Shown here piece after piece: positions 44,861 to 52,721 of a stretch of DNA of 64,000 nt. Position numbers and translations under genes: made by a program. The first letter of the stretch is position 1, and each line of letters begins with the position of its first letter. The notes below the pieces were generated by a model, which made no database searches, was not told the origin of the DNA, and worked only from the letters and a program-made list of their open reading frames with translations. Source of the DNA: Cytophaga aurantiaca DSM 3654 (GTDB taxonomy: Bacteria > Bacteroidota > Bacteroidia > Cytophagales > Cytophagaceae); contig NZ_KB903664.1 in the NCBI RefSeq assembly GCF_000379725.1, positions 186,154-250,153 on the forward strand. Reading direction: 5' to 3'.

Positions 44861-45418
44861 ATGAAAATACTAGTAGTGCTACTTATTTTAGTGTTTCATA
44901 AGGAGGTCTATGCTCAGGATGAAAATCCATTTGCTAAAATAGAGTATGATAGTATTGTGATCTATGACTTTGAAGGAAATGGAGAAGGTTCAGATCAATC
45001 GACTATTATTAATAAAAAAAATAAATTCAATAGCACGATAAAAAAACGTCAAACCTTAACTAATTCTGAAAACAAAAATCTGGTTAATATTTTAGGATTA
45101 AAATCTTCTTATGGAGAATATCCTGCAGCTTGTTTTGAACCACATCTTGGAATCGTTTTTTATAAAAAAGGCAAGCCTGTTCAGTACATAACGATATGTA
45201 TGGATTGCAATAGATTGGTTTCAAGCATTAATATACCAGGTCAGCAACAAGGGAAAGAAGTTGCTGAAGATGGAACCACATATTATCGATTGATTGGTAT
45301 GAGTGATGGTATGCGAAAGCATCTGAATCAATTGTTAAAAAAATATAAATTTTCGCACCAGAGAGTAAAAATAAAAAGAGTCCCGATAGCTATCGGGACT
45401 CTTTTTATTTTTACTTAG
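44861..45418 (+). CDS. Secreted protein of unknown function, reading through a terminator
   Basis: The 185-residue protein starts with a signal peptide (MKILVVLLILVFHKEVYAQ). Three cysteines (in AACFEPH and CMDCNR) could form a disulfide or bind metal. The last 17 or so residues (VKIKRVPIAIGTLFIFT) are encoded by the 46-base palindrome that also serves as terminator, and the stop lies beyond it, overlapping the converging gene by eight bases. The original gene end was probably replaced when the palindrome arrived or drifted. I recognise no domain. Confidence 0.6.
   Translation: MKILVVLLILVFHKEVYAQDENPFAKIEYDSIVIYDFEGNGEGSDQSTIINKKNKFNSTIKKRQTLTNSENKNLVNILGLKSSYGEYPAACFEPHLGIVFYKKGKPVQYITICMDCNRLVSSINIPGQQQGKEVAEDGTTYYRLIGMSDGMRKHLNQLLKKYKFSHQRVKIKRVPIAIGTLFIFT
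45367..45412. terminator. 46-base perfect palindromic terminator with CCCGATAGCTATCGGG core
   Basis: Arms of 23 bases (45367-45389 and 45390-45412) pair perfectly with no loop: CCCGATAG/CTATCGGG flanked by GAGT/ACTC and A/T runs. It lies inside the end of the plus-strand gene and next to the stop of the converging minus-strand gene. The same core forms the palindrome at 30906-30965. Confidence 0.85.
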
Positions 45419-45905
45419 CCAAATATTCTTTCAGCTTACCGGCTTGTTGAGCTGCCTGTAGTTTTTTGATTTCACCTTTTGCAGGGATTTCATTTTTGGG
45501 ATTGTTTGCATACTTTAAGAACAACAACACGGTATTGTATTTAACATTTTTCACATCGTCTTTTTTATCTTTATGCTCCAAAACGTATTTCGTCATGCAG
45601 ATCATGTAGGTTAAAGAAGAAACTTTATCTGCTTTACCTATTTTTTCAAATGTATCGTCAAATACAAATTGATAGTCGGGCGTACCCATAGCCCACTTAA
45701 TTGCAAGCAGCATTCCGTAGACACGGTTAGAATCTGTTTGTGCCAGCGTTTTGGATAAATACAAATTGCATGCACTTAATACATCTGCTTCAACGCTTTT
45801 GTATTCTTCAGCAGTTTTATATTCTTTTTCAGCAAGTGCTTTGTAATCTTGCGCATATAACTGTGTTGCACATGCCAAGAAAAATAGGAGAATCAGTTTT
45901 TTCAT
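45411..45905 (-). CDS. Secreted protein of unknown function
   Basis: The 164-residue protein has a signal peptide (MKKLILLFFLACATQLYAQ) and a mostly helical mature part with several YNTVLLFLKYANNPKNEIP-like segments. The A-C-A context does not make a clear lipobox, so a periplasmic location is favoured. I do not recognise a domain. It lies 50 bases downstream of pyrE on the same strand and converges on the preceding secreted protein. Confidence 0.6.
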   Translation of the reverse strand: MKKLILLFFLACATQLYAQDYKALAEKEYKTAEEYKSVEADVLSACNLYLSKTLAQTDSNRVYGMLLAIKWAMGTPDYQFVFDDTFEKIGKADKVSSLTYMICMTKYVLEHKDKKDDVKNVKYNTVLLFLKYANNPKNEIPAKGEIKKLQAAQQAGKLKEYLAK

Positions 45906-45955
45906 AGAAGTGTTATTGATTTAAATAAATATATAAAAGTTAAAAGTTGAATACA

Positions 45956-46585
45956 TTATTTTTTCCAAAGATGCGGATTCTTGCGCCATTCGCTTAGGGT
46001 AGCAAGCTGGTCTTCCTTCACATATCTGTTTGCTACTGCCTCTTTAATTAATTCGTCGTAGTTGCATAATGTATGCAATGCCACACCTGCTTCTTGAAAA
46101 TTTTGTGCAGCAATCTGAAAGCCATAAGTGAAAATACCAATCATACCTAAGATTTCAAAGCCGCCTTCTTTCAGAGCTTCTACTGCTTTTAAAGAACTGC
46201 CGCCTGTTGAGATCAGATCTTCAACCACAACAATCTTTTGACCTTTTGTGATCTTGCCTTCAATAAGGTTTTGCATACCGTGGTCCTTTGGTTTAGGGCG
46301 GACATAGATCATTGGCAAATTCATATTGTCTGCAATGATCGCACCCTGCGGGATACCTGCTGTTGCAACACCTGCAATGCATTCACAAGAAGGGTAATGT
46401 GTTTTAATTAAATCTACCAATCCGTCACGTATCAGATTTCTTGATTCGGGAAATGACAATGTTAAACGATTATCACAATATATCGGAGAGTTCCAGCCTG
46501 ATGCCCATTTGAAAGGTTCTTCAGGACGTAAGCGTACTGCTTCAATTTTTAAAAGAGATAATGCAACTTCTTTTGTGTAGTTCAT
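45956..46585 (-). CDS. pyrE: Orotate phosphoribosyltransferase
   Basis: The 209-residue protein has PFKWASGWNSPIYCDNR at the N-terminus, AGVATAGIPQGAIIAD, YVRPKPKDHG and the PRPP-binding VVVEDLISTGGSS (about 120-133). It joins orotate to PRPP in pyrimidine synthesis. The length is normal. The order DUF3822, coaD, NUDIX and pyrE around it recurs in Bacteroidetes from memory, supporting the calls. Confidence 0.95.
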   Translation of the reverse strand: MNYTKEVALSLLKIEAVRLRPEEPFKWASGWNSPIYCDNRLTLSFPESRNLIRDGLVDLIKTHYPSCECIAGVATAGIPQGAIIADNMNLPMIYVRPKPKDHGMQNLIEGKITKGQKIVVVEDLISTGGSSLKAVEALKEGGFEILGMIGIFTYGFQIAAQNFQEAGVALHTLCNYDELIKEAVANRYVKEDQLATLSEWRKNPHLWKK

Positions 46586-46730
46586 GAATAAACTTATTAT
46601 AAATACCTCCCCAATTTAACACATTTTCATATTTAATGTGCAATAGTCACTATCTGTTCATAATTCCTTGTGGCGATTCTTTTTAATTCAGCATTACTTT
46701 GATAATTTGCCCCTAATTAGCCTGAGATAG

Positions 46731-47411
46731 ATGAAACTCTTCATAAACGATAAGCCCATAAAGGTAATCCAATATGTGTCTGCACTTCCTGTGTATGAAT
46801 ACAATACGATAATAGGTGCTACCGAAGAGATTCTATCTGTAAACCTGATCGGTAAGGTCCTTATAAAGCAGGCTACACCCCGTCAGCTGGAACGTTTGAT
46901 ACGCATAATGGAACTGAAACGTTTGAAAAAACTGGTATCCATTACATTTGCGGTGGACGATTATGAATTTATGGTTGAGTTCATTAAAGACCAGTTTAAA
47001 GTGATCAAAGCCAGTGGGGGTGTGGTTCGTAAGCAGGAAAAGATCCTCTTGATTTTTAGATTAGGTAAATGGGATCTGCCAAAAGGTAAATTAAAGAAGA
47101 AAGAAGAATCCATTAAATGTGCGAAGCGCGAAGTCGAAGAAGAGTGCAGCATTAAAGTGGATGTAAAAGATAAGATATGCTCTACCTGGCATGCCTACGT
47201 GCGTAAAGGAAAACGCATTTTGAAACGTACGGATTGGTATGAGATGAATTGTCTGGATGACTCTAACATGCAGCCACAGCTGGCAGAGTTTATTGAAGAT
47301 CTGAAATGGATGAATTACAAAGACGTGATACGTTCCGTTAAAAATTCATATGCATCCATTCAGGAAGTGATAGACGAATATTACAGATTACACTCAGAGC
47401 TGGTACGGTAA
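46731..47411 (+). CDS. NUDIX hydrolase, pyrE/coaD-linked
   Basis: The 226-residue protein has an N-terminal 95-residue region of its own followed by a NUDIX domain (KASGGVVRKQEKILLIFRLGKWDLPKGKL). The NUDIX box (119-141) has the Glu residues for metal binding (KREVEEE), but Cys-Ser replaces the usual Thr-Gly at the end. The domain cleaves nucleoside diphosphates linked to another group. It overlaps the converging coaD by 18 bases. The substrate is unknown; the N-region may bind a regulator. Confidence 0.85.
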   Translation: MKLFINDKPIKVIQYVSALPVYEYNTIIGATEEILSVNLIGKVLIKQATPRQLERLIRIMELKRLKKLVSITFAVDDYEFMVEFIKDQFKVIKASGGVVRKQEKILLIFRLGKWDLPKGKLKKKEESIKCAKREVEEECSIKVDVKDKICSTWHAYVRKGKRILKRTDWYEMNCLDDSNMQPQLAEFIEDLKWMNYKDVIRSVKNSYASIQEVIDEYYRLHSELVR

Positions 47412-47846
47412 GAAACCGCTTACATCCCCATTGTATTTATGAATGTCTCTGATAAGGCTTGAACTGATGTAAGCCAGATGTGGACTCGTGATCATGAATA
47501 CCGTCTCAAGATCTTTCCACAAATATTTGTTCGCTTGCGAGATGCTGTTTTCATATTCGAAATCCGTAGTGTTACGCAATCCTCTGATTAAAAAATTTGC
47601 ATTGCATTCTTTTGCGAAGTCTGCTGTAAGGCCTGTAAATACTTTAACTTCAACTTTTTTTGTGTCTAAAAAACAATTTTCAATTTTGGGCACCATGAAG
47701 TCAATATCAAAGTATCTGTTTTTTTGAGAATTGTTTCCAATCGCAATAATAACTTTGTCGAATAAGTTTAAACTTCTGCGTACAATGTCTTCATGGCCTT
47801 TTGTGAAAGGATCGAAGGAACCCGGAAATACAGCAATTCTACTCAT
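47394..47846 (-). CDS. coaD: Phosphopantetheine adenylyltransferase
   Basis: The 150-residue protein starts at ATG 47846 (MSRIAVFPGSFDPFTKGHEDI). It has the T-x-G-H motif in GSFDPFTKGHED, LIRGLRNTTDFEYE, and the end ISSSLIRDI with the ISSTxIR-type nucleotide motif. It transfers AMP to phosphopantetheine in coenzyme A synthesis. The DUF3822 gene precedes it by 11 bases, and the two may be co-transcribed. Its last 18 bases overlap the opposite NUDIX gene. Confidence 0.96.
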   Translation of the reverse strand: MSRIAVFPGSFDPFTKGHEDIVRRSLNLFDKVIIAIGNNSQKNRYFDIDFMVPKIENCFLDTKKVEVKVFTGLTADFAKECNANFLIRGLRNTTDFEYENSISQANKYLWKDLETVFMITSPHLAYISSSLIRDIHKYNGDVSGFLPYQL

Positions 47847-47857
47847 AAGGATGATGT

Positions 47858-48760
47858 TTAGCCCTGGCACAAATGCATGTTATACAAATCGAAGTAACGG
47901 TGATCAAATACTTCATCGAATTGATATCCGAAACGAACCAGCTCCGGTTTAGAACCAAAAGAAAGCTGTCTGATATATTTGTATAATTTACTAAAAGATT
48001 CTGAATCGTGTGTGATCTCGCCGAAAACAACTACCGGGCATTTTTCAGGATTCAAACCAAGCTGATCAAAAACAAAGAGAATAAAATAAACGAAATCTTC
48101 ACTTGTATTAAACGTGAAGCTGTTACAAAACATTAATTTTTTTCCTTGTTTTACAACGATCGTTAAAAAGTATTGTTCCACCAATACAAAAACAGATTGT
48201 TCATTTTTGACCTCTTCTTTTTGAAGCATGATACCTTCAATCATAGGAGCTGTGTGATGTACAAAGCGTATTTGTTTTAACGGATACTTTGCTTTAAACC
48301 AATTTGTCAAACGGTCGTTGGTAGCAAAAACGTTTACAGCTTCAGTGTTTTTTTGTTCGAAGTAATGATAGTTTTCATCAGGCTCTTTATCCAGCGTCGT
48401 ATTCAACGAAAGATATTCTTTCAAATAATCTTTCTCAAATAACGATTCAGGAACAAGGGAGAATTGTGTATTCTTAATGCCTACAGTAATGGATTTCCAA
48501 AAGCCTGCTTTGATCAATACGTGATCTTCAAAAAGCAGATCCAATTGTTCCAATAGATCAGCTGTTGAGAAAATGTTGCTGAGGCTATAGTCTTCTAATA
48601 AAAGGCAACGGTTTGTTTCACTATCGATGACACAGATCCGGAACAACTCAAAATTGATTTGAAAAGACAAATGATATTTTGCAAGATTGTCTGTTTCAAA
48701 ACGTGTGCTGTCCTTAATTGAATTACTTAATTTATAACGTACAGTAATTTCTGAAATCAT
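47858..48760 (-). CDS. DUF3822 family protein
   Basis: The 300-residue protein starts at ATG 48760 (MISEITVRYKL) and has no signal peptide or membrane helix. It shows YHLSFQINFELFRICVIDSETNRCLLLEDYSL, GIKNTQFSLVPESLF and the ending YDVFDHRYFDLYN-like pattern, which I recognise as DUF3822, a Bacteroidetes family found next to coaD. The fold is actin/ASKHA-like according to what I recall, but no function is established. It lies 11 bases upstream of coaD. Confidence 0.8.
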   Translation of the reverse strand: MISEITVRYKLSNSIKDSTRFETDNLAKYHLSFQINFELFRICVIDSETNRCLLLEDYSLSNIFSTADLLEQLDLLFEDHVLIKAGFWKSITVGIKNTQFSLVPESLFEKDYLKEYLSLNTTLDKEPDENYHYFEQKNTEAVNVFATNDRLTNWFKAKYPLKQIRFVHHTAPMIEGIMLQKEEVKNEQSVFVLVEQYFLTIVVKQGKKLMFCNSFTFNTSEDFVYFILFVFDQLGLNPEKCPVVVFGEITHDSESFSKLYKYIRQLSFGSKPELVRFGYQFDEVFDHRYFDLYNMHLCQG

Positions 48761-48920
48761 GTTATACACCTAAGAATGTGAACAAGTCGATTGGTTAAAA
48801 TTGGATTCTAGAGCCTTTTTTTATTCTAAATTCTTTAAAATTAAGTCATTTATTGGACTATAACAATAATGTGGATAAATATGTTGATAAATCCAAATCA
48901 TTAATACGAAATAACAGCGC

Positions 48921-49406
48921 CTAGCTGAAATAGCCTGTGCGATGAAGAAGATCTGCCGGCGTTTTTATACCATGCAGCAGACTGTGAACAGCTTCGGCAG
49001 GAAGCTGATTCAATTCGTCAAAACTCAACCATTCTACCTGGGTAATAATTTGCCGGTCTTTATGTAGTTCAGGATCTACGCCTGTTTTAAGCGTTCCGTC
49101 TGTTTTTTTTACCAGAAAAAACAATTCAATAGCATGAAGCGGTGCAGCTAAATATTCATTTACGCAAAGAAATTTTTCTACTGAAATTGTTAAGCCGGTT
49201 TCTTCTATGAATTCTCTTTTCAGGGCTTCCACAGTGGTTTCCCCAAATACCATTCCACCACCGGGTGGCGCCCATAAGATTCCGCCTTTACCTAAAGAAT
49301 GGTGTTTTACCAATAGAATTTTATTATCCTCCATGCATATGCCGCATGCTCTGATACGTAGCTTGTTACCAAAACTGTGGATGATTTCATTTTTTATTTC
49401 TTCCAT
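48921..49406 (-). CDS. NUDIX hydrolase
   Basis: The 161-residue protein has a complete NUDIX box (about residues 50-72): GGGMVFGETTVEALKREFIEETGLTI. CGICMEDNKILLVKHHSLGKGGILWAPPGG precedes it. Such proteins cleave nucleotide derivatives, often acting as housekeeping enzymes for damaged nucleotides or dinucleotides. It lies head to head with the helicase gene with 35 bases between the starts. The substrate is not clear from sequence. Confidence 0.88.
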   Translation of the reverse strand: MEEIKNEIIHSFGNKLRIRACGICMEDNKILLVKHHSLGKGGILWAPPGGGMVFGETTVEALKREFIEETGLTISVEKFLCVNEYLAAPLHAIELFFLVKKTDGTLKTGVDPELHKDRQIITQVEWLSFDELNQLPAEAVHSLLHGIKTPADLLHRTGYFS

Positions 49407-49413
49407 ACTTTTG
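49406..49413 (+). promoter_or_regulatory. Candidate -7 promoter element for the RecD-like helicase
   Basis: TACTTTTG matches TAnnTTTG exactly and lies 28 bases before the GTG start; it begins on the start codon of the divergent NUDIX gene. No clear -33 TTG was found. Confidence 0.4.
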
Positions 49414-49441
49414 CAATTTAGTAAACCTTAACCAACAACAC

Positions 49442-50842
49442 GTGTCTCTATCGCATTCCATTATTGCAGGATTACCTGCAGCACCAACCAACAGCCAGGC
49501 AAAAGCGATTGAACTGATGGAGCAATTGGTTGAAAGCAAAGGTACAAACAACTTTTCGCTTTTATTAAGAGGATATGCGGGTACTGGGAAAACAACCTTG
49601 TTAAGCGCACTTGTACGTGCCATACCCAAGAATCGCTTTCAAACAATTTTATTAGCGCCAACGGGTAGAGCTGCAAAGGTGATGTCTTCGTACTCCGGAC
49701 AAACAGCAGCAACCATTCATAGACACATATACCGCAAAGAAACAGGTAGCGGGGGAGGAATATTTTTTTCCAGAAAAAGAAACATGTTTGCTAACACAAT
49801 CTTTATTGTGGATGAGGCATCGATGCTGAGTGATGACAGTGAGTTTGGGGGCAATGGTTTATTGAGTGATCTGATTTCGTATGTATTTGAACAGAAAAAT
49901 AACCGGCTTATCCTCTGCGGCGATACAGCTCAGCTACCGCCTGTAGGTAAGCAGATCAGTCCGGCATTGGATAAACGCTATCTGGAATCACATTTCTCCA
50001 TCGATCTTTCAGAGATTGAATTGACCGATGTGGTGCGACAGGCACAAACATCCGGCATCTTATACAATGCAACAAAATTGCGAAACGACATTCGCAACAG
50101 TGCTACTACCATTCAGTTTACAACCGGCTTCAAAGATTTTTATAAAATGACATCCGATCGTTTGGAAGATGGATTGCGTTATGCATACGATCATTTCGGA
50201 AGAGAAGAAACGATTGTGGTGTGTAGAAGCAATAAGTCCGCAACGGGTTACAATCGCTATATCCGGCAGGCAATCTTTTTTACAGAGAATGAACTGGATG
50301 CAGGCGATCTATTGATGTCAGTTCGGAATAATTATACCATACTGCCGCCCAATATTTCATCGGGTTTTATTGCGAATGGTGATTTTCTGGAGATTCGTAA
50401 AGTGCTGCGGTATCAGGATCAGTATGGTTTTCGGTTTGCAGACATCGAAGCGGTGTTCAGGGATTTTCCGGAGTTCGGAAATTTTCAATTAAAAATATTA
50501 TTAGACACATTGTATTCTGCAACACCAAATCTTGAAAAAGATAAGATGCAGGAATTGTATACAGAAGTTGAAAAAGAATATGCCGATATAACAAACAAAC
50601 AGGATCGGTTAGAAGCTATTCGAAAGGACCCGTTTTTAACTGCATTGCAGGTGAAGTTTGCCTATGCGCTGACGTGCCATAAGGCACAAGGCGGACAATG
50701 GGAGACGGTGTTCATTGAGCAAGGATATTTGACAGACGATAAAATAGATGTGGAGTTTTTACGTTGGTTGTATACGGCCATTACACGTGGTAAAAGTCAG
50801 GTATTTCTGGTGAATTTTCATCCGAGGTTCTTTGAGAGTTAG
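49442..50842 (+). CDS. Compact RecD-like ATP-dependent DNA helicase
   Basis: The 466-residue protein starts at GTG 49442. It has Walker A GYAGTGKTT (about 44-52), LLAPTGRAAKV (motif Ia), Walker B FIVDEASML, CGDTAQLPPVGKQ (motif III), and motif V/VI LTCHKAQGGQWETVFIEQ and WLYTAITRGKSQV. That is the SF1B RecD/Dda-like set, without the long N-terminal domains of RecD2. It should be a 5'-3' DNA helicase. The TAG stop sits in a heptad repeat tract. No partner nuclease is nearby. Confidence 0.88.
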   Translation: MSLSHSIIAGLPAAPTNSQAKAIELMEQLVESKGTNNFSLLLRGYAGTGKTTLLSALVRAIPKNRFQTILLAPTGRAAKVMSSYSGQTAATIHRHIYRKETGSGGGIFFSRKRNMFANTIFIVDEASMLSDDSEFGGNGLLSDLISYVFEQKNNRLILCGDTAQLPPVGKQISPALDKRYLESHFSIDLSEIELTDVVRQAQTSGILYNATKLRNDIRNSATTIQFTTGFKDFYKMTSDRLEDGLRYAYDHFGREETIVVCRSNKSATGYNRYIRQAIFFTENELDAGDLLMSVRNNYTILPPNISSGFIANGDFLEIRKVLRYQDQYGFRFADIEAVFRDFPEFGNFQLKILLDTLYSATPNLEKDKMQELYTEVEKEYADITNKQDRLEAIRKDPFLTALQVKFAYALTCHKAQGGQWETVFIEQGYLTDDKIDVEFLRWLYTAITRGKSQVFLVNFHPRFFES

Positions 50843-50876
50843 TTTCCAGCTACTAGTTTCTAGTCGCTAGACGAGG
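50841..50876 (+). repeat. Degenerate heptad AG(N5) repeat tract 3
   Basis: Units AGTTTCC, AGCTACT, AGTTTCT, AGTCGCT, AGACGAG follow one another from inside the helicase TAG stop. It faces the tract at 50904-50943; the bases between them (AGACGAGG... and ...CCTTGGTCT) pair too, so the pair can fold into one long imperfect hairpin. Confidence 0.82.
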
Positions 50877-50903
50877 AAAATAACCGTAGCAGAACTCCTA
50901 TTT

Positions 50904-50943
50904 CCTTGGTCTGGAAACTAGAAACTAGTACCTAGCAACTATC
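50904..50943 (-). repeat. Degenerate heptad AG(N5) repeat tract 4
   Basis: Minus-strand units are AGTTGCT, AGGTACT, AGTTTCT, AGTTTCC, AGACCAAGG. It is the facing partner of the tract at 50841-50876 and shares the AGACCAAGG end with the tract at 5582-5652. Confidence 0.82.
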
Positions 50944-50988
50944 TTGGCTCAGTTATTGTAACCACTATAAATAGATTAAATTAGATAT

Positions 50989-51384
50989 ATGAAAAAGATC
51001 ATTTTATTTACTCTGGGAATTGTTTTCTCGACCGTTGTTTTTGCTCAAACATTGGTTAAAAGTCCGGTTATGTCGTTTGAAGAAAAATCATTTGACTTTG
51101 GCGATGTAAAGCAAGGGCAGAAGGTAACACATACCTTTAAATATAAAAACACAGGTACCGATACATTAAAAATAAGTAACGTTGTCAGTTCTTGCGGCTG
51201 TACCGTTCCTAAGGATTATGAAAAGGTTGTTGCGCCGGGAGCGACTGCAACGATTACTGTACAGTTTGATTCTACAGGCAAAATGGGTGTAGTCAATAAG
51301 ACGCTTACTATTTTGTCGAATGCAGTATTACCCAATAACGAACCCGCAGAATATCTTCAGATCCGTGTGAATGTAATACCTTAA
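50989..51384 (+). CDS. DUF1573 secreted protein
   Basis: The 131-residue protein has a signal peptide (KKIILFTLGIVFSTVVFAQ) and a single Ig-like/MSP-type domain: FEEKSFDFGDVKQGQKVTHTFKYKNTGTDTLKISNVVSSCGCTVP, the signature of DUF1573 with the SCGCT cysteines, then APGATATITVQFDSTGKMG. The family is common in Bacteroidetes and its role is unknown. It lies in a repeat-rich stretch; a heptad tract begins right after the stop. Confidence 0.9.
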   Translation: MKKIILFTLGIVFSTVVFAQTLVKSPVMSFEEKSFDFGDVKQGQKVTHTFKYKNTGTDTLKISNVVSSCGCTVPKDYEKVVAPGATATITVQFDSTGKMGVVNKTLTILSNAVLPNNEPAEYLQIRVNVIP

Positions 51385-51386
51385 TT

Positions 51387-51449
51387 AGTGGTCAGTGGTC
51401 AGTTTTTAGTAAAAAGTTTCGAGTTGCTAGGTACTAGTTGCTAGACGAA
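51387..51449 (+). repeat. Degenerate heptad AG(N5) repeat tract 5, nine units in register
   Basis: Nine seven-base units run without a slip right after the DUF1573 stop: AGTGGTC twice, AGTTTTT, AGTAAAA, AGTTTCG, AGTTGCT, AGGTACT, AGTTGCT, AGACGAA. Together with the inverted tract at 51945-52005 it brackets the small gene at 51498. Confidence 0.88.
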
Positions 51450-51497
51450 CAGCAGGGATAATAGGGTTGACTATTTATTAGTATTCTGTATTATAAT

Positions 51498-51935
51498 ATG
51501 AAAAAGAATCTGTTATTTTTTATTTATTATATTTCTTGGGTAACATGCTTTTCACAGGATGAAAGAATTAAAGAATCTGATGTATTCTTAGTTGGAATTT
51601 GGATAGTGACAGATAGTAGCAATACTGAAAAGTTTCACGATATATGGCAATTAAAGGATAATGGAGAATTTAATCAATTGAAAAGTGGAAATGAGAACTA
51701 TGGACGAGATACACTTGTTGCAGATGAAAATGGACGTTGGAAGTTGAATGGTGATACTCTTACAATTACTGTAACAAATGAAATGTCAAATGGCATTAGG
51801 AAACAATATGATAAAGTTCAAATTATGAAATTTATTGTAAAGGCTGACAATTCAGTATTCTTTTTAAGAATTATTGATGATGGATTTAGAAATAAAAATA
51901 AGACAATATTAAATTTAATTCTAACAAAAAAATAA
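51498..51935 (+). CDS. Small secreted protein, lipocalin-like
   Basis: The 145-residue protein starts MKKNLLFFIYYISWVTCFSQ, a signal peptide. The mature part, DVFLVGIWIVTDSSN, WQLKDNGEFNQLKSG, GRWKLNGDTLTITVT, resembles the lipocalin-like/DUF4488-type beta-barrel seen in Bacteroidetes secreted proteins. The gene is visibly more A/T-rich than its neighbours. It is bracketed by two facing heptad tracts, as if it sat in the loop of a repeat hairpin. The function is unknown. Confidence 0.6.
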   Translation: MKKNLLFFIYYISWVTCFSQDERIKESDVFLVGIWIVTDSSNTEKFHDIWQLKDNGEFNQLKSGNENYGRDTLVADENGRWKLNGDTLTITVTNEMSNGIRKQYDKVQIMKFIVKADNSVFFLRIIDDGFRNKNKTILNLILTKK

Positions 51936-51944
51936 AATCTATTT

Positions 51945-52005
51945 CTCAGTCTAGTAGATGGTACTAGTCACTATCTAGCAACTAGTACCTAGAAACTAGT
52001 ACCTA
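51945..52005 (-). repeat. Degenerate heptad AG(N5) repeat tract 6
   Basis: Minus-strand units start at the DUF423 TAG stop: AGGTACT, AGTTTCT, AGGTACT, AGTTGCT, then a less regular stretch ending AGACTGAG. It faces the tract at 51387-51449 across the small secreted gene. Confidence 0.82.
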
Positions 52006-52380
52006 CTTCAAAAAACTCATAGCCACCAATACCCAGCCGGCAATCATGCATACGCCTCCAATCGGAGTGACAGCTCCCCACTTCGGAGTTTCTGTTAAGC
52101 ATAAGATATAAAGCGAACCGGAGAAGATCAAAATACCTGCAATGAAGCTATAACCTGCATAGGTTAAATATTTGCTATTGAATTGTGTCTGCAGAATTAA
52201 TAAGCCAACAATTAATAAGGCAAAGCTGTGATAGAACTGATACATCACTGCTTTCTCAAATGTCTCTGTTCTTCCGGTTTGAAGTAAAAAATCTTTTAAT
52301 TTATGTGCACCGAATGCACCGATCGCAACGCCTAAGCCTGCGAAAATACTGCCTGCAAGTAAGAATGTTTTATGTAACAT
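52003..52380 (-). CDS. DUF423 membrane protein
   Basis: The 125-residue protein has four hydrophobic helices with FLLAGSIFAGLGVAIGAFGAHKLKDFL, FEKAVMYQFYHSFALLIVGLL and the C-terminal GAVTPIGGVCMIAGWVLVAMSFLK, which is the DUF423 (YgdD) family. These small inner-membrane proteins are conserved but have no settled role. The TAG stop lies within a heptad repeat tract. Upstream is a 341-base repeat nest. Confidence 0.9.
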   Translation of the reverse strand: MLHKTFLLAGSIFAGLGVAIGAFGAHKLKDFLLQTGRTETFEKAVMYQFYHSFALLIVGLLILQTQFNSKYLTYAGYSFIAGILIFSGSLYILCLTETPKWGAVTPIGGVCMIAGWVLVAMSFLK

Positions 52381-52432
52381 ATTTTTGAAATTGTGAGTTA
52401 TAAATTATGAATTGTTTCTTAAAACGTACTGC

Positions 52433-52600
52433 TGTTGTTGGTATTCCCGCCAGCTCTGCCGATGGTTTAACGAACATAGGACAACGCGGGCTACCAACAA
52501 CCCGCTGCTTTTAATAGTTAATCTAACCATAGTTGTTGGTGGTCTGCGCAAACGCGCTACCAATATCATTTCATTTGTTCATGCAGAAACACCAACAACA
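52433..52600 (-). repeat. TTGTTGGT double-hairpin element, copy 1
   Basis: On the minus strand this element reads TTGTTGGTGTTTCTGC, a variable middle, GCAGACCACCAACAAC, then a second pair GTTGTTGGTAG... and ...CCAACAAC. It matches the element at 55018-55175 across its whole length in opposite orientation, so it is a dispersed repeat of about 160-170 bases. Confidence 0.85.
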
Positions 52601-52605
52601 GCTAA

Positions 52606-52650
52606 AAGGCTGTAAGCCTTTCATATCAAAACTTGGGGCATCGCCCCAAG
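52606..52650. repeat. GGCTG/GGGGC two-hairpin repeat element, copy 2
   Basis: AAGGCTGTAAGCCTT (52606-52620) is followed after 11 bases by CTTGGGGCATCGCCCCAAG (52632-52650). Spacing and both hairpins match the copy at 5406-5450; the spacer bases differ only in part. Confidence 0.85.
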
Positions 52651-52716
<66 letters not shown>

Positions 52717-52721
52717 TACAA

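Noticed and set aside
48770-48920. Possible RNA gene in the gap between DUF3822 and NUDIX genes
   Set aside because: No tRNA T-loop, conserved hairpin or terminator pattern was seen; it looks like A/T-rich promoter DNA.
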